A model generated the notes under the pieces. It was not told the origin of the DNA. It was given only the letters and a program-made list of their open reading frames with translations, and did not search any database. Below are positions 19,578 to 31,703 of a stretch of 64,000 nucleotides of DNA, piece by piece. This stretch comes from Hemerocallis citrina (taxonomy: Eukaryota > Streptophyta > Magnoliopsida > Asparagales > Asphodelaceae): contig CM030365.1 in assembly GCA_017893485.1 (NCBI GenBank), forward strand, positions 29,906,289 through 29,970,288, written 5' to 3'. Every line of letters starts with the position of its first letter. Position 1 is the stretch's first letter. The position numbers were made by a program, and so were the translations under genes.

Positions 19578-21350
19578 ATGACTCGTGGAAGACAGCCAAC
19601 GACGACTACGACCAGCTGCCAAGGGGATCCTACTCCTCCACCGTTTGGTACATCGGCAGGAACCTAACAGCCTCCTAGCAAGGCTAACAACCTCTTACCA
19701 AATTAGGGATCCTACTACTCCTCCTAGCACGGCTACATCGGCAGGCTCCTAACAACCTCGCCATGAGTCTCACCTGGTCGAGAACTGTGGTTCGGTCCGC
19801 ACCTCAACCCCCTCGTCGGCGTCCCCTATGCATTTAGAGCTACGCAAAATCATTAATGCCCAACAGAAGGGAAATGGACCTCCGCCATCGCCTAGATGAA
19901 AGGCACACAGACTAGCTCCCGCCTGGAATGCCATAAGAGCTAGATGAGTCCTTCACCCCAATGACAGAGATCCTGACAGACACCCTCGCTACGAGGCCAA
20001 AGACACGAGAGGAGCCCGACTCTAGTTAGTCAGCGATCTCCCAGGACCACCAAAGAAGAGGAAGTTCCAGTGACTCAGACTGAATTCCAAGACTTGACCG
20101 ATCAATTCATTGGAGCCCACCAGGGTGCCCTGAATAGGGATAGCCAAATAAGTGATTTGCACCCTAGAATCGTGCAAGAAGAGGAGTCTCGTGGGTCAAC
20201 TTGATCCAAGAGCTGAGAAGATCCGTTCCTCCATTGCCTCCAAGAGATGGGGAACCGCCTTGATCAGCTCGGTCAAGAAGAGGGTTACTGTTGCAGAGGA
20301 TACCACTCCATCTTACCTCCCTTCAATAGAGCTATGTTTGAAGCCCATGTCCCAGAGAACTTCAAACCTCCCACTTTTGAGTCATTTGATGGTGAATCCA
20401 AAGCAACAGATCACATCGAGAGTTTCAAGACTCTCATGATGATCCACAAAGCCTCCGACGTGCTCTTGTGTAGAACTTTCCTGGCTACCCTGAAGGGAAT
20501 AACATGGGAATGGTATTCCTATCTCCCACTTGGGTCCATCCCCTTATTCAATGAGCTCGAAGAACTCTTCCTCACACACTTCGTCAGCAACAATGGGGGG
20601 GGAGGGGGGGGTAGGAATTACTTAAGGACTTCGACATATGCTTCACGGCCGAGTCATGGTCCATCCTTGCTCTTGAATTGGCGGTAGCAACTGGCTACTT
20701 CTGACACAATGTTTGTGATACCTACCTCAAAGCGTCTCTTGCCAAGAAGCTTCCACGGGACTTCTCCGAGCTCCTGCAAAGGTGTGAGAAGAACATCTGT
20801 GCTGAGGAGGTTTTTCATCCCCAGGACCAAAGTAAGCCCTTATCCGTAAACAAACAAAGAAGTGCAAATGTAGAGGGGCCCTAGAAGTCCCATATGATGG
20901 GTCTGGCCAAACTCGTCCTCCTCCGGTTCCTTGCTTCAACAAGTTCATCCCACTTAACACCGACATATCCACTATCCTCATGGAAATCAAGGGAGACAGA
21001 CTACTCCGCCCCTTCCTAGGATGAACCCAAAAATATGAGAAGGGACAAAAGCTGATGGTGGCAGTTCCATAAGGACCATGACCATGACAAGGATGAGTGT
21101 CGAGCCTTCAAAAATGAAATTGAAGCTTTCATTCTCTGTGGTCACCTATCCAAGTACACTTAGAAGGACAAGGTCGAACCCCCACAGGCTCGAGCAGCCA
21201 ACAAGAGTGCAGAGAAAGATTCCGAGCCTCAAGACTCAGAACCTACGGCCATTCTCCATTCCGTTAGTGGAGGTCCTACGGGTGGGGAGTCCAACTCCTC
21301 CAAAAAGGCATCACAGAGATCTCTTAAGTCCGAACCCCTCACTGTGATGC
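19578..21350 (+). pseudogene. gag: gag of Tat-1 (broken)
   Basis: Starts near ATG 19578 (MTRGRQPTTTT). The best preserved part is 20247-20600, with VPENFKPPTFESFDGESK, then DHIESFKTLMMIHKASDVLL and WEWYSYLPLGSIP, the gag capsid region common to Tat-2 and Tat-3. A G-run (20595-20611) interrupts the frame where Tat-3 has HFISSRR. The basic nucleocapsid part follows in fragments to about 21330. There are many stops and shifts. Gag would package the element RNA. Confidence 0.75.
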
Positions 21351-23640
21351 ACTACTGGTTAGCCTCTATATGGCGAACACGAAGTATGTTGCAATTTGGT
21401 GGTTTGTGGTAGCTCGGTGAACATTCTCTTCTTGGAAGCTTTCGAATTCTTCAAGCTCTCCAGGGACCTTCTAAAACCCACCAGGTACACCATCCATGGG
21501 ATCTCTAGGGTTCTGATCTAGATTGAAGGAATCGTCACTCTCGACTTAACTGTAGAAAAAGTCTAACTACCCAGACTAAAGCCATGGATTTCATCATGGT
21601 CAATATGAAGGCCACCTACAATGCCATGCTCGACCGCTATAACCTAGTTGCTCTCCACATCGTAACCTCGACCTTCATATGAAGATGAAATTCCCCACAC
21701 CAGCCCAGGTAGGAGAAGTTAAGGGAAGTCAAGAAGTGGCTTAAACATGTTACATGGTCACAATGGGGGGCTTGGTCCTCCTGCTTGAGGCCCTGGAGCT
21801 CCTTCAAGAAAGGAACCAGTTTGTATCCGAGCTGGTTGATGAATTGGAAGAGGTCCCCTTCTCCCGTGAAATTTTCTCCAACTATTTTCAAGTTAGTCGA
21901 GCCATTCCGCACTGTTGGCATCTCGAAAAATCTTATCATGCACCTCCTAAGTATAAACCAAGATGTCAAGCCCATCCAGCAAAAGTTTCGTAAGTCAAAG
22001 AAGAAGTCTACATCCTTGCCATTTGCTTCATTCAAGAAGTCAGCTATCTTAAGTGGCTAGCCAAGGTCTTCATGTTGAAGAAGGACAATGGTAAGTGAGG
22101 GATTAGCATTGACTTCACTAATTTGAACAAAGCTTGCCCTAATGACCCATTTCCTCTTCCTAGAATGGATCGATGCCACGTCTTGACATGAGCTCCACAT
22201 TTTAGTGGATACCTTCTTACTGTACAATTAGATCCGAATGTTCCCTACTAATATCCCGAAAACATCCTTCATCACTGACCAAGACTTTTACTACACCTTT
22301 GGACTAAAGAATGCTGGAGCCACTTACCAGTGATTGGTGAACAAAGTCTCCAAAGAACAGATTGGTTAAAACATGGAAGTCAATGTCGATGATATGCTTG
22401 TGAAGAGTCTTGAGATGGATGACCATGTGGCTTACCTCCAAGAGGCTTCTGACGTCCTACAAAAGTGCAACGTGAGGTTGAACCCCTCGAAGTGCACCTT
22501 CAGAGTCTCTTAGGAGAATTTCTTTCGATTCGTGGTTAGCTAGAAGGGAATTGAGGCCAACCTAGGGAAGATCCAAGTCATACTTGACTTGTCTCCCCCA
22601 TCCAACATTAAAAAAATTTAGTAACTCATAGGGCACCTCTCTGCCATCAATCGTTTCCTCTCAATGTCCGAGGAAAAGTGCCTCCCTTTCTTCTAGGTCC
22701 TCTGAAGATAAAAGGGCTTCAAGTGAGGGGAGGCACAGTGAGATACCTTGGAACAGCTCAAGACGATTCTCACCAACGCCACGCTCCTAGGAAAGCCAGA
22801 GTCAGGGGAAGTGCTTTACTTCTATCTGGCCACTTCAGATTAGACACTCAATGCGGTCTTAGTAAAGGAGGAAGACAAGGTCAAAAAGCCAATATACTAG
22901 GTGAGCAAGGTACTTGGTGTTGAGCTTCATTATTAGAAGGTGAAGAAGATGTCCTATGCTCTAATAATGGCCGCTTGGAAGCTCCGCCCTTATAGCCAGG
23001 CACACAAGGTCATTGTCCTCACCGACCAATCGCTCAAGTAAGCACTTCCCAAGCCGCATATTCTAGGTGACTGATGAAGTAATCCATTGAGTTGAGCTAA
23101 CATGATATCAATTATCAGCCGAGGATGGCTCTCAAGGCCCAAGCCTTAACCAAATTCGCCATCAGGAGCATTATCCCAGATCCCCCCGAGGAAGGCGAAG
23201 ACCTATAGTCTGGAGTATCTATATGGATGGCTCCCTCTTGCAACAAAGGGAGCAGGGCAGGTGTCATCTTGCTTTGCTCGAACGAGTTCACTCTCTAATA
23301 CTCACCTCGTCTCAATTTTTGAGCCTCCAACAACGAGGCCGAATACGAATCACTGATTGCTGACCTACTTTTAACTCAGAAAACGTAGACTCGAAAAGTC
23401 AAACTGTTCAGCGATGCCTAGTTGGTGGTAATCCAAATCCTAGGAGACTATGAGGCTAGGGATAACTGCATGATCAAATACCTAGCTTGCGTCAAGAAAC
23501 ACATAGCTACTTTTTAAGAGGCTGAAGGCACTCGCCCCGCAAGGAAAATGGGCAAGCATATGCCCTCTCTAAGTTAGCCTCCTCTTCCTTCGTGAGTCGA
23601 CACAGTTCCCATTGAGGTCCTACTGAAGCCAAGCCTTGAA
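21351..23640 (+). pseudogene. pol: Protease, reverse transcriptase and RNase H domains of Tat-1 (broken)
   Basis: The aspartic-protease-like region is near 21380-21450 (CGSSVNILFLEAF recovered across frames). RT runs about 22060-22680: FTNLNKACPNDPFPLPRMD, then a VDDM box near 22388-22400. RNase H follows to about 22990, and the second RNase H typical of Tat at about 23210-23580 (NNEAEYES in one frame). No ORF is longer than about 130 codons. The domain order gag-PR-RT-RH-aRH-IN is that of Ty3/gypsy Tat elements. Confidence 0.7.
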
Positions 23641-23790
23641 GGGGAAGCTTTAGAACTCATGGTCGTCACTCCTCAGACACCCGAACACAATTGGATGAAA
23701 CACTTCTTTGACTTCCTCGACAAGGAAGTGCTCCCAACAGATCATAGAGAAGCAATAAAGATACATGCTTGTTGAAGGTTCCTTTACAAG
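23641..23790 (+). pseudogene. pol: Start of Tat-1 integrase, before the Tat-2 insertion
   Basis: The frame approaches the HHCC domain and is cut after ...RFLYK by Tat-2 at 23791. It resumes at 30291 with HSYTLIDGRSYLRCL, matching KRSYTQVDGRPYLRCL of Tat-3. Confidence 0.7.
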
Positions 23791-24410
23791 TGATATGGCT
23801 AAAAATGGGATTAAATCGGGGCTGTTCAAATCGGACACGAATCTTAAAGCTCAGGGGTAAAACAGTAATTTCACCTACAAACGGGTCTGAAATGGGAACT
23901 AGATCTTTCTTCAAGACCCTATAACCCACGAACGGATCCACCTCAACTGGGCACTGATCCCAACCCGAAATGAACCTGGTCCAGCAGGATAGAATTAAGG
24001 TTTCTGATTAATACTAATCAACAGCCCTAATTCACATCTATCCTTTCACTGGGAATTAGGGATTACATTCCTAATCTGATCACAGGGATTACATTCCTTA
24101 TCTGATCACAAGGATTACATTCCTAATCTGATCCCTAAGGCGACTATAAATACCCCCCACCCACCACCATTAAGAGGTAATCAATACTTTTCCAGTTTAA
24201 AGTTCTTGCTTAATCATTCAGATTACTGACAAGAGCGTCAGAGGGTGCGTCGCCGGGATCCATCCCGGTGTCTCGCACTTTTTGCAGGTTCGCAGCAGTG
24301 GCAAGAGACCAAGTCAACACATTGGTGAAGGTCAACAGGTTTGCTTTATCGTTTTCTCCAAGAATCCACAAATTCATCTGTTTACTCCCACACCAAAATT
24401 AGCAGCAACA
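23791..24410 (+). repeat. 5' LTR of Tat-2
   Basis: TGATATGGCTAAAAATGGG to AGCAGCAACA, 620 bp. A GGGATTACATTCCTAATCTGATCACA-like word repeats three times near 24060-24130, just upstream of the TATA box. Confidence 0.92.
24144..24151 (+). promoter_or_regulatory. TATA box of Tat-2 5' LTR
   Basis: CTATAAATACCCCCCAC is conserved in all Tat-2 and Tat-3 LTRs (24144, 30012, 45266, 58482). Confidence 0.7.
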
Positions 24411-24431
24411 GATTGGCACCGTCTGTGGGAA
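24411..24431 (+). other. Primer-binding site of Tat-2
   Basis: GATTGGCACCGTCTGTGGGA immediately follows the LTR. It is the form of PBS used by Tat-lineage elements. Confidence 0.75.
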
Positions 24432-24480
24432 CCGAAAAAACAACCTGACCTAACTTCATCAACGATACTAGCTTCAAGCC

Positions 24481-26230
24481 ATGCATCCAAAACAGAAGGG
24501 GAAGGCAGCGGTCTCCAACCGAAGAACCACTTCTCTTCCTCCTCTCCCTCCTCCAGTTCAAGGTGCTCCTACTCAACAGGCCCTTCAAGAGTCTCGGGGG
24601 GCTCCCGTCAGAGTCGTCCGAAGTAACATCCTCCTCACGACCAAGTCACGGGTCCCAATCCTTCAGTTGAATCCCTGGCTTCTCAAAGCTCTCTCGAGCG
24701 GGATCTTCGTCAAGTAATTGACGACTGCCAAAAAAGGGTTGACCTTAGAACTCGCCTGAATGGATGGCGGGCCCTTGGTCGAGTCCATCAACCCGAGAAC
24801 TCAGGAGCTTCAAGAATCCGAACCCCCCGACGACCGAGGACTAGAAGATCCCCTCTCCCGAAGAGGCAAAGATAGTCCCCTCAGCGTCATCGGAGGAGAA
24901 CTCATTCTCCAGTAAGCCGAGCCACACATAGGGACCGCCAAGCTGGAGAGGCACCAGTCACAAGGACAGATCTTCAAGACTTTCAAGCGACAGTCTTAAG
25001 GGCCCTCAATATCGCCCCAAAGAACGACCAGAGGCCACCTACTCATGAGCCAGCTAGGAGCCACCGCCTTCACACTCTCAGTCCTAGTCCTTCTCTAAGC
25101 TACCATCGCCGCAGCCCCAGTCCATCCTCGTACGAAGATGAGTCCCGGGGCTCGGCAAGATATGATCAAAGAGAAGACTCAGTCTACTGCCATCTCCACA
25201 AGATGGAGAGGCGCCTCGGCCGAATTGACAAGGAAGAAGAGCAACGGGCGATAAACCTCCGCCCGAGCAGACCTCCATTCTCCCGCACCATCATGGAGGG
25301 CCCCATCCCAGAAAACTTCAAGCCACCTCACTTCGAGACGTATACCGGGGAGTCGGACCCCGCAGATCACATAGAGAGTTTCAAAACTCTCATGACGCCC
25401 TCCTCTGCAAGATCTTCCCTGCCACGCTGAAGGGGTCTGCGCGAGAATGGTACCCTCGACTCGCCCCGGCCTCCATCTTCTCATTCGATCAGTTTGAAGG
25501 GCTCTTCCTTACTCATTTCGTGAGTAGCCGCCGAGCTGAGAAAACAAGTGTATCTTTGGTGACCCTCAACCAAGAAAAGGGTGAACGCCTAAGAGATTAC
25601 GTTTGACGCTTCACCGCCGAAGCCCGGTCCATTCCCTCCTTCAACCAGTCAGTAGCCTCTGCCGCATTCGAGCGCAACATCACTAATGCCAACCTCAGGG
25701 CATCCCTTGCCAAGAAGCCTCATCGGGACTTCTCAAAGCTCCTACTTAGGGTGGAGAAGTACATACGGGCGGAAGAGGCTCTTAACCCCCTTGCTCTTGA
25801 GGAGACATCTTCCGGGAACAAACGGAAGAACACAAGTGAAGAGGGGTTCCAAAAATCCCAGAAGGACAGTAATGGCCAGTGCCGCTCGACTCCACGTTTT
25901 GAGAAGTTCACCCCCCTCATTGTTAATATATCAGAAGTCCTTATGGAGGTGGACAAAGAAGGACTACTCCGCGCTCTCCCCTAGAATGAATACCCCTGGC
26001 AAGAAGAGGAACAAAGATAAGTGGTGACGCTTTCAAAGGGACCACGGCCACGACACGGATGATTGTCGGGCTCTCAAGGAGGAGATCGAAGAACTCATAC
26101 AGCGGGGGCACCTGACCAAGTTCGTCCAAAGAGAGGGGGCCGAGCTTCCCCCCTGAGGAGCCAACAAGCAAACATAAAAGCCCGCCGAGCCTCAAGACTC
26201 AGAATCTCCCAACTCCTCCCAAGAGGTCTT
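24481..26230 (+). pseudogene. gag: gag of Tat-2 (broken)
   Basis: ATG at 24481 (MHPKQKGKAAV). After frameshifts the central gag region at 25203-25440 reads HKMERRLGRIDKEEEQ, then PIPENFKPPHFETYTGESD and DHIESFKTLM. A later part at 25751-25980 reads VEKYIRAEEALNP with a Lys/Glu-rich nucleocapsid-like tail and a FEKFTPL motif shared with Tat-3. Stops at the ends of these segments break it. It is the only recognisable protein of Tat-2. Confidence 0.75.
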
Positions 26231-26459
26231 CACCTTATTGTAGAAGTCGGATCTTGATTTTCAATAAGGCCGATGCTTGTAACTCGACCAATAGCATGTA
26301 ATAATGGCTCGCCCTATTGAAGCGGCCACTTAGTTTATCTCAATAAAACTTTACATTTTTCATTGAAAATTATTGCTCTTGCTTCTTCTCTATCTCTTCG
26401 AGTCACATCTACGACTCGTTAAATGGTGAGTTCGGACTCCAGCTTCTTCTACATGATTG

Positions 26460-26965
26460 CTCCTGCAACTTGCTAAGCTTAAAACGACAAGTTCGGAGTC
26501 CAACACTTGGCTCGATTCCGCTTCAAATAACTTGCTCTTCAGCAAGTTAGAAGTGGTTCGCCATTCGGAATTGCTCCTACACCTCGTTGGCCCTCTCTTA
26601 AAACGACGAGTTCGGAGTCCAACACTTGGCTCGATTCCGCTTCAAATAACTTGCTCTTCAGCGAGTTAGAAGTGGTTCGCCATTCGGAATTGCTCCCACA
26701 ACCGTTGATACTCTCTTAAACAACGAGTTCGGAGTCCAACACTTGGCTCGATTCCGCTTCAAATAACTTGCTCTTCAGCGAGTTAGAAGTGGTTCGCCAT
26801 TCGGAATTGCTCCCACAACCGTTGATACTCTCTTAAACGATGAGTTCGGAGTCCAACAATTGGCTTGATTCTGCTTCAAATAACTTGCTCTTCAGCGAGT
26901 TAGAAGTGGTTCGCCATTCGGAACTGCTACCACAATCGTTGATTCTCTCACTTAAACAACTAGTT
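26460..26965. repeat. About 117-bp tandem array, type 1, in Tat-2
   Basis: GTTCGGAGTCCAACACTTGG-type starts occur at 26491, 26610, 26727 and 26844. Each unit contains ATTCCGCTTCAAATAACTTG and GTGGTTCGCCATTCGGAATT. Tat-3 has the closely related 116-bp array at 51560-52040. Confidence 0.92.
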
Positions 26966-28150
26966 CGGAGCTGAAGCTCTCCCTTAGAGTTGCTCCTCAC
27001 ACTCGTCTCACAAATGGCTCTCTCCCAGAGCAGAGCCCTTCACTCCGCTCCTTCTAATGCAGACCACTTCTCAACGAGTCCGGAGCTCACAACTCTCCCC
27101 TAGAGCTGCTCCTCAAACTCGTCTTCCAGATTGCTCTCTCCTAGAGTCGAGCTCTTCACTCCGCTAGTCTCCGAAGCAGACCTTTTCTCAACAAGTTCAG
27201 AGCACAACTCTCCCCTAGAGTAGCTCCTCAAACTCGTCTTCCAGATGGCTCTCTCCCAGAGCAGAGCTCTTCACTCCGCTCCTTCTAATGCGAACCACTT
27301 CTCAACGAGTTCGGAGCTGAAGCTCTCCCCTAGAGTTCCTCCTCACACTTGTCTCACAAATGGCTCTCTCACAGAGCAGAGCTCTTCACTCCGCTCCTTC
27401 TAATGCGGACCTCTTCTCAACGAGTCCGGAGCTCATAACTCTCCCCTAGAGTTGCTCCTCAAACTTGTCTTCCAGATGGCTCTCTCCTAGAGTCGAGCTC
27501 TTCACTCCGCTCGTCTCCGAAGCAGACCTCTTCTCAATGAGTTTGGAGCACAACTCTCTCCTAGAGCTCCTCCTCACACTCGTCTCACAAATGGCTCTTT
27601 CCCAGAGCCGAGCTCTTCACTCCGCTCGCCTCCAAAGCGGACCTCCTCTCAACAAGTTCGGAGCTGAAGCTCTCCCCTAAAGTTGCTCCTCAAACTCGTC
27701 TCACAAATGGCTCTCTCCCAGAGCGGAGCTCTTCACTCTGCTCGCCTCCAAAGCGGACCTCCTCTCAACAAGTTCGGAGCTAAAGCTCTCTCCTAAAGTT
27801 GCTCCTCAAACTCGTCTCACAAATGGCTCTCTCCCAGAGCCGAGCTCTTCACTCCGCTCGCCTCCAAAGCGGACCTCCTCTCAACAAGTTCAGAGCACAA
27901 CTCTCTCCTAGAGTTCCTCCTCACACTTGTCTCACAAATGGCTCTCTCCCACAGCAGAGCTCTTCCCTCCGCTCCTTCTAATGCGGACCTCTTCTCAACG
28001 AGTTCAGAGCTCACAACTCCCCCCCAAGAGTTGCTCCTCAAACTCATCTTCCAGATGGCTCTCTCCTAGAGTCGAGCTCTTCGCTCCGCTCGTCTCCGAA
28101 GCAGACCTCTTCTCAACAAATTCGGAGCACAACTCTCTCCTAGACTCCTT
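26963..28150. repeat. About 116-bp tandem array, type 2, in Tat-2
   Basis: GTTCGGAGC-like starts at 26963, 27078, 27195, 27309, 27424, 27541, 27656, 27772, 27888, 28002 and 28119 give ten full units of 114-117 bp. They contain CTCTCCCCTAGAGTTGCTCC and AGAGCTCTTCACTCCGCTC. It adjoins the type 1 array and has the same period, but most of the monomer sequence differs. ORFs over it are repeat artefacts. Confidence 0.93.
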
Positions 28151-28239
28151 CGCCAACCCCACCTCGACCTCGCCGCACATCAGTGCTCGACCCTATCCCA
28201 CTGCCGAGCTCGTCTTCGGTCGCCCACCTTCTAAACCGA

Positions 28240-28560
28240 GCTTACGAAGCTCCGAACCCAACTTCCTTGCCAAGCGTCGACATGGCTTCGCCTCCTCGCC
28301 ACGCTCACATGAGCAGTCGAAGCTCATCGTCGAGCCCTTCCTCGGTGAACACTGTCGCTTCCAAGCTCCGCTATCGAGGTCCAATGCCGAGCTCACAAAG
28401 CTCCGAAGCTCCGAACCCAACTTCCTCGCCAAGCGTCGACATGGCTTCGCCTTATCGCCACGCTCACATGAGCAGCCGAAGCTCATCGTCGAGCCCTTCC
28501 TTGGCGAACACTGTCGCTTCCAAGCTCCGCTATCGAGGTCCAATGCCGAGCTCCACACCG
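28240..28560. repeat. 159-bp tandem duplication in Tat-2
   Basis: AGCTCCGAACCCAACTTCC recurs with a 159-bp offset (28251 and 28410), including CAAGCGTCGACATGGCTTCG. Open frames exist on both strands (224 and 229 codons on plus, 132 on minus), as expected of GC-rich duplicated DNA. I do not call a gene. Confidence 0.85.
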
Positions 28561-29047
28561 TCGAACTCCGCATCGCCGAGCTCTCCTTCATCCCACTGTG
28601 AAGCTTGTCCTCTACTGCTCCCCAAGCTTCAAGTGGCAGAACCCATCTTCGTCGAGCTTCGCCCTCGCGAGCTCACCCCGATGCCGAGATCCCACAATCG
28701 GCTCCTTCACTCAGTCGCCGATCGAGCTCGCCTCAAGCTCGCCTCCACATCGCTAGCTCCTCGTCCATCTCCTTCATCAACTCGCCGAAGCTCCCCCTTT
28801 GTCTTTAAGAAGTCGGTCGATGACGAAGAAGAAGTCGGTCGAAGAAAAGAACAGAGGCGGGAGAAAGAGTAGGGATGAAGAAGAAGAAGAAGAAGAGAAA
28901 AAAAAAAAGCCACGTGGCATCATATCCATGGGTCGGCCAGATCCGAGGTGCCAAGCCGAGGTGCCGAAGTACCGACCTTGAAATTGGAGAAAAAACCTGC
29001 CGACCCATACAATCCGTCCGATCTTCTCAAAAATCGCGCCACGACAC

Positions 29048-29218
29048 GATCGACGCACAGAAATGCGCCACGTGTCCAGAACGTGATCTGCTTTGCGATG
29101 CGCACACATCTGATCATGATCGACGCTCAGAAACGCGCCACATGTCCAGAGCATGATCTGCTTTGCGATGCGCGCCATCTGATCACGATCGACGTCCAGA
29201 AATGTGCCACGTGTCCAG
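29048..29218. repeat. 70-bp tandem repeat in Tat-2
   Basis: GATCGACG starts at 29048, 29118 and 29187. Units contain GCCACGTGTCCAGA and GATCTGCTTTGCGATGCGC. About 2.5 copies. Confidence 0.85.
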
Positions 29219-29520
29219 GTAATATTTAATTAATTAATTAATTTATTTATTTGTATTAATTATTTAAAAAATTCGAAAAAATAATTAAAAATCGAAAAAA
29301 ATTAATTAAAAATTCTAAAAATAATTATTAATTCAGAAAAATTATTTTAAATTCTGAAAAATATAATTATTTAATTAGAATAATTAATTAATATTTTCGA
29401 TAATTAATTATTTAATTCAGAAAATGAATAAAAAATTCAAAAAAATGAGAAAAAATTCAGAAAAATCTGGAAAAATCACAAAAAATCAGAAAATTTTGAG
29501 AATATTTTTGGGCATTTTAC
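29219..29520. repeat. AT-rich degenerate repeat before the Tat-2 3' LTR
   Basis: AATTAAAAATTC(T/G)AAAAATAATT-type words repeat. Tat-3 carries the same kind of block at 57735-57990, so it is an ancestral part of the family's 3' region. Confidence 0.75.
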
Positions 29521-29642
29521 AAGTCCAGAATAACACCGTTACACCCCGAGCAAGATCCAAACTCCCTTAAGAACACTGATAAAATCCCGTACGCCATTAG
29601 AACAACAAAACTACTCCTTGAAGACTGTAGAACTCAGTCTCT

Positions 29643-29658
29643 AGGAGTGGGGGGCTTG
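29643..29658 (+). other. Polypurine tract of Tat-2
   Basis: AGGAGTGGGGGGCTTG lies directly before the 3' LTR start. Tat-3 has GGGGGTGGGGGGCTCG at the same place. Confidence 0.75.
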
Positions 29659-30285
29659 TGATATGGCTAAAAATGGGATTAAATTGGGGCTGTTCAAATT
29701 GGACACGAATCTTAAAGCTCAGGAATAAAACGGTAATTTCACCTACGAACGGGTCTGAAATGGGAACTGAGTCTTTCTTCAAGACCCAATAACCCACAAA
29801 CGGATCCACCTCAACTGGGTACGGGTCCCAACCCGAAATGAACCCCATCCAGTAGGATAGAATTAGGGTTTCTGATTAATACTAATCAACGGCCCTGATT
29901 CACATCCATCATTTCACTGGGAATTAGGGATTACATTCCTAATCTGATCACAGGGATTACATTCCTTATATGATCACAAGGATTACATTCCTAATCTGAT
30001 CCCTAAGGCGACTATAAATACCCCCCATCCACCACCATTAAGAGGTAATCAATACTTTTCCAGTTTAAAGTTCTTGCTTAGTCATTCAGATTACTGCAAG
30101 AGCGTCGGAGGGTGCGTCGCCGGGATCCATCCCGGTGTCTCGCACTTTTTGCAGGTTTGCAGCAGCGGCAAGAGACCAAGTCAACACATTGGTGAAGGTC
30201 AACAGGTCAACAGGTTTGCTTTATCGTTTTCTCCAAGAATCCACAAATTCATATGTTTGCTCCCACACCAAAATTAGCAGCAACA
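29659..30285 (+). repeat. 3' LTR of Tat-2
   Basis: 627 bp, TGATATGGC to GCAGCAACA. It differs from the 5' LTR mostly by single substitutions and a small duplication (GGTCAACAGGTCAACAGG near 30198-30212). Confidence 0.92.
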
Positions 30286-30993
30286 ACAAGCATTCTTACA
30301 CTCTGATAGATGGCAGATCTTACTTGCGATGTCTCGCACATGAAGAGGCCAAGTATGCTCCTAGAGAAGTACATGAAGGAATTAATGTTGGCTACATAGG
30401 TGCTAGGTCCCTTGCATCGATGACACCCAAGAATATGTTCGCTGATGCGCCCTAAGCCAAAAGTTCTCCCCAATCAAACGGGATCCTCGTGTCAAGTTCG
30501 ATCCCTTTCGTCATATGGGGAATGTATTTACTTGAGCCGTCCCCCCCATGACCGGACAGAGAAACTTCTTAGTAGTGGCTACCGACTACTTCACAAACTG
30601 AATCAAAGCATAACCATTGGCCTCCATCACTAAACAGAAGATTCAACAATTCTTTTTGAAGAACATTGTCTGCAGGTTTGGGTTTCCTCAGATCCTTGTC
30701 ACCAACAATGGGACACAATTCACAGCTAAGAGGTTTTGCACTTTTTGCTCTGATATTGGGATTGAACAACATTTCTCTTCCATTTCACATCCTTAGACCA
30801 ATGGTGAGGCTGAAAAGGCCAATAAGAGAATCTTGATGGCCTCAAGAAAAGGCTAAACTCTGAAAGGACTATCGGTTGAAGAACTACCAAGTGTGCTCTT
30901 GTCCTACTGGAACACTAAGAGGACCCTGATAGGATATTGTCTATTCAACCTCACCTTTGGGTCCAAAGCTCTGATCCCCTTAGGGCGGGACTT
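30286..30993 (+). pseudogene. pol: Integrase core of Tat-1 (broken)
   Basis: The sequence encodes HSYTLIDGRSYLRCLAHEEA, then remnants of the DDE core: TTDYFTN-like and VTNNGTQF (normally VTDNGTQF) in shifted frames, and a DGEAE-like Glu region. It stops after WNTKRTLIGYCLFNLTFGSK at 30993, where solo LTR copy C is inserted. Stops and shifts leave it non-functional. Confidence 0.75.
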
Positions 30994-31692
30994 TGTAACC
31001 CCTGTTTTCCCAAAATTGTATTTTTCGTGTATTTTTTGTATTAAAAATTTTTGTAAATTATTTTTCTGCTCTTAAACTCTTTTTGTTAAAATTTGTTTTT
31101 GGAGCTTTTATTAAAATCTATTGATGATCAAAAGTTTTATTTGTAGCTATTGTTCCAATGTTTTTTTTATACAAACTCTATTAGTATTATTTTTACTAAG
31201 ATTATTTTACTTTTATTATTATTATTATGATTATTTTTATTATTGTTATTATTATAACATTGATTGTTTATTTAAAAATCTAGTTCTATTGATAATTGTA
31301 TTTGTGGTTATTTCAAATAATTTTCATATTGTTGTACAAATTATATTTTGTATATAAACCTACATTTTATTGGTTATTTATTTTCCTATTAGTTTTTAAA
31401 ACCCAAACCCATTATTTTTATTTGATTTTAAATCCTATTATTTCCTATTGGGTTATACCTTATAAACCCTTTAAACCCAAAAACCCAATACCATTCCAGA
31501 CCCGTTATTATACCCATTTAACACCCAATATCCCCAAAACCCATCTCCCTATATTAACCTGAAACCCTGTATACATTTTACCCATCTGCATATTTAACCC
31601 CTACCCAGTAACCTATTCCCTACCTAACCCAAACCCAATACCTACCTATTTACTGTACCGCCGCCCCTACCTTATTAACCCTAAACTCCCCC

Positions 31693-31703
31693 CTATATAT
31701 AAC
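31693..31703 (+). promoter_or_regulatory. TATA box of LTR copy C
   Basis: CTATATATAAC, 700 bp from the LTR start and just upstream of the GC-rich leader. It corresponds to the minus-strand TATA at 6693-6702 in copy A. Confidence 0.65.

Larger units (their letters stand above)
23791..30285 (+). mobile_element. Tat-2: gag-only, non-autonomous Tat derivative
   Basis: Two LTRs (23791-24410 and 29659-30285) and a perfect duplication ACAAG (23786-23790, 30286-30290). PBS at 24411 and PPT before 29659. The interior has a decayed gag but no protease, RT or integrase. After the nucleocapsid-like region near 26225 the sequence passes straight into 3' untranslated and tandem-repeat DNA. Inserted in the integrase of Tat-1. 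The LTRs are close to identical in their right two thirds, so it is younger than Tat-1. Confidence 0.92.

Noticed and set aside
28193..28913. Several overlapping ORFs of 130-230 codons as a gene in Tat-2
   Set aside because: Frames on both strands overlap a 159-bp duplication, with no recognisable domain.
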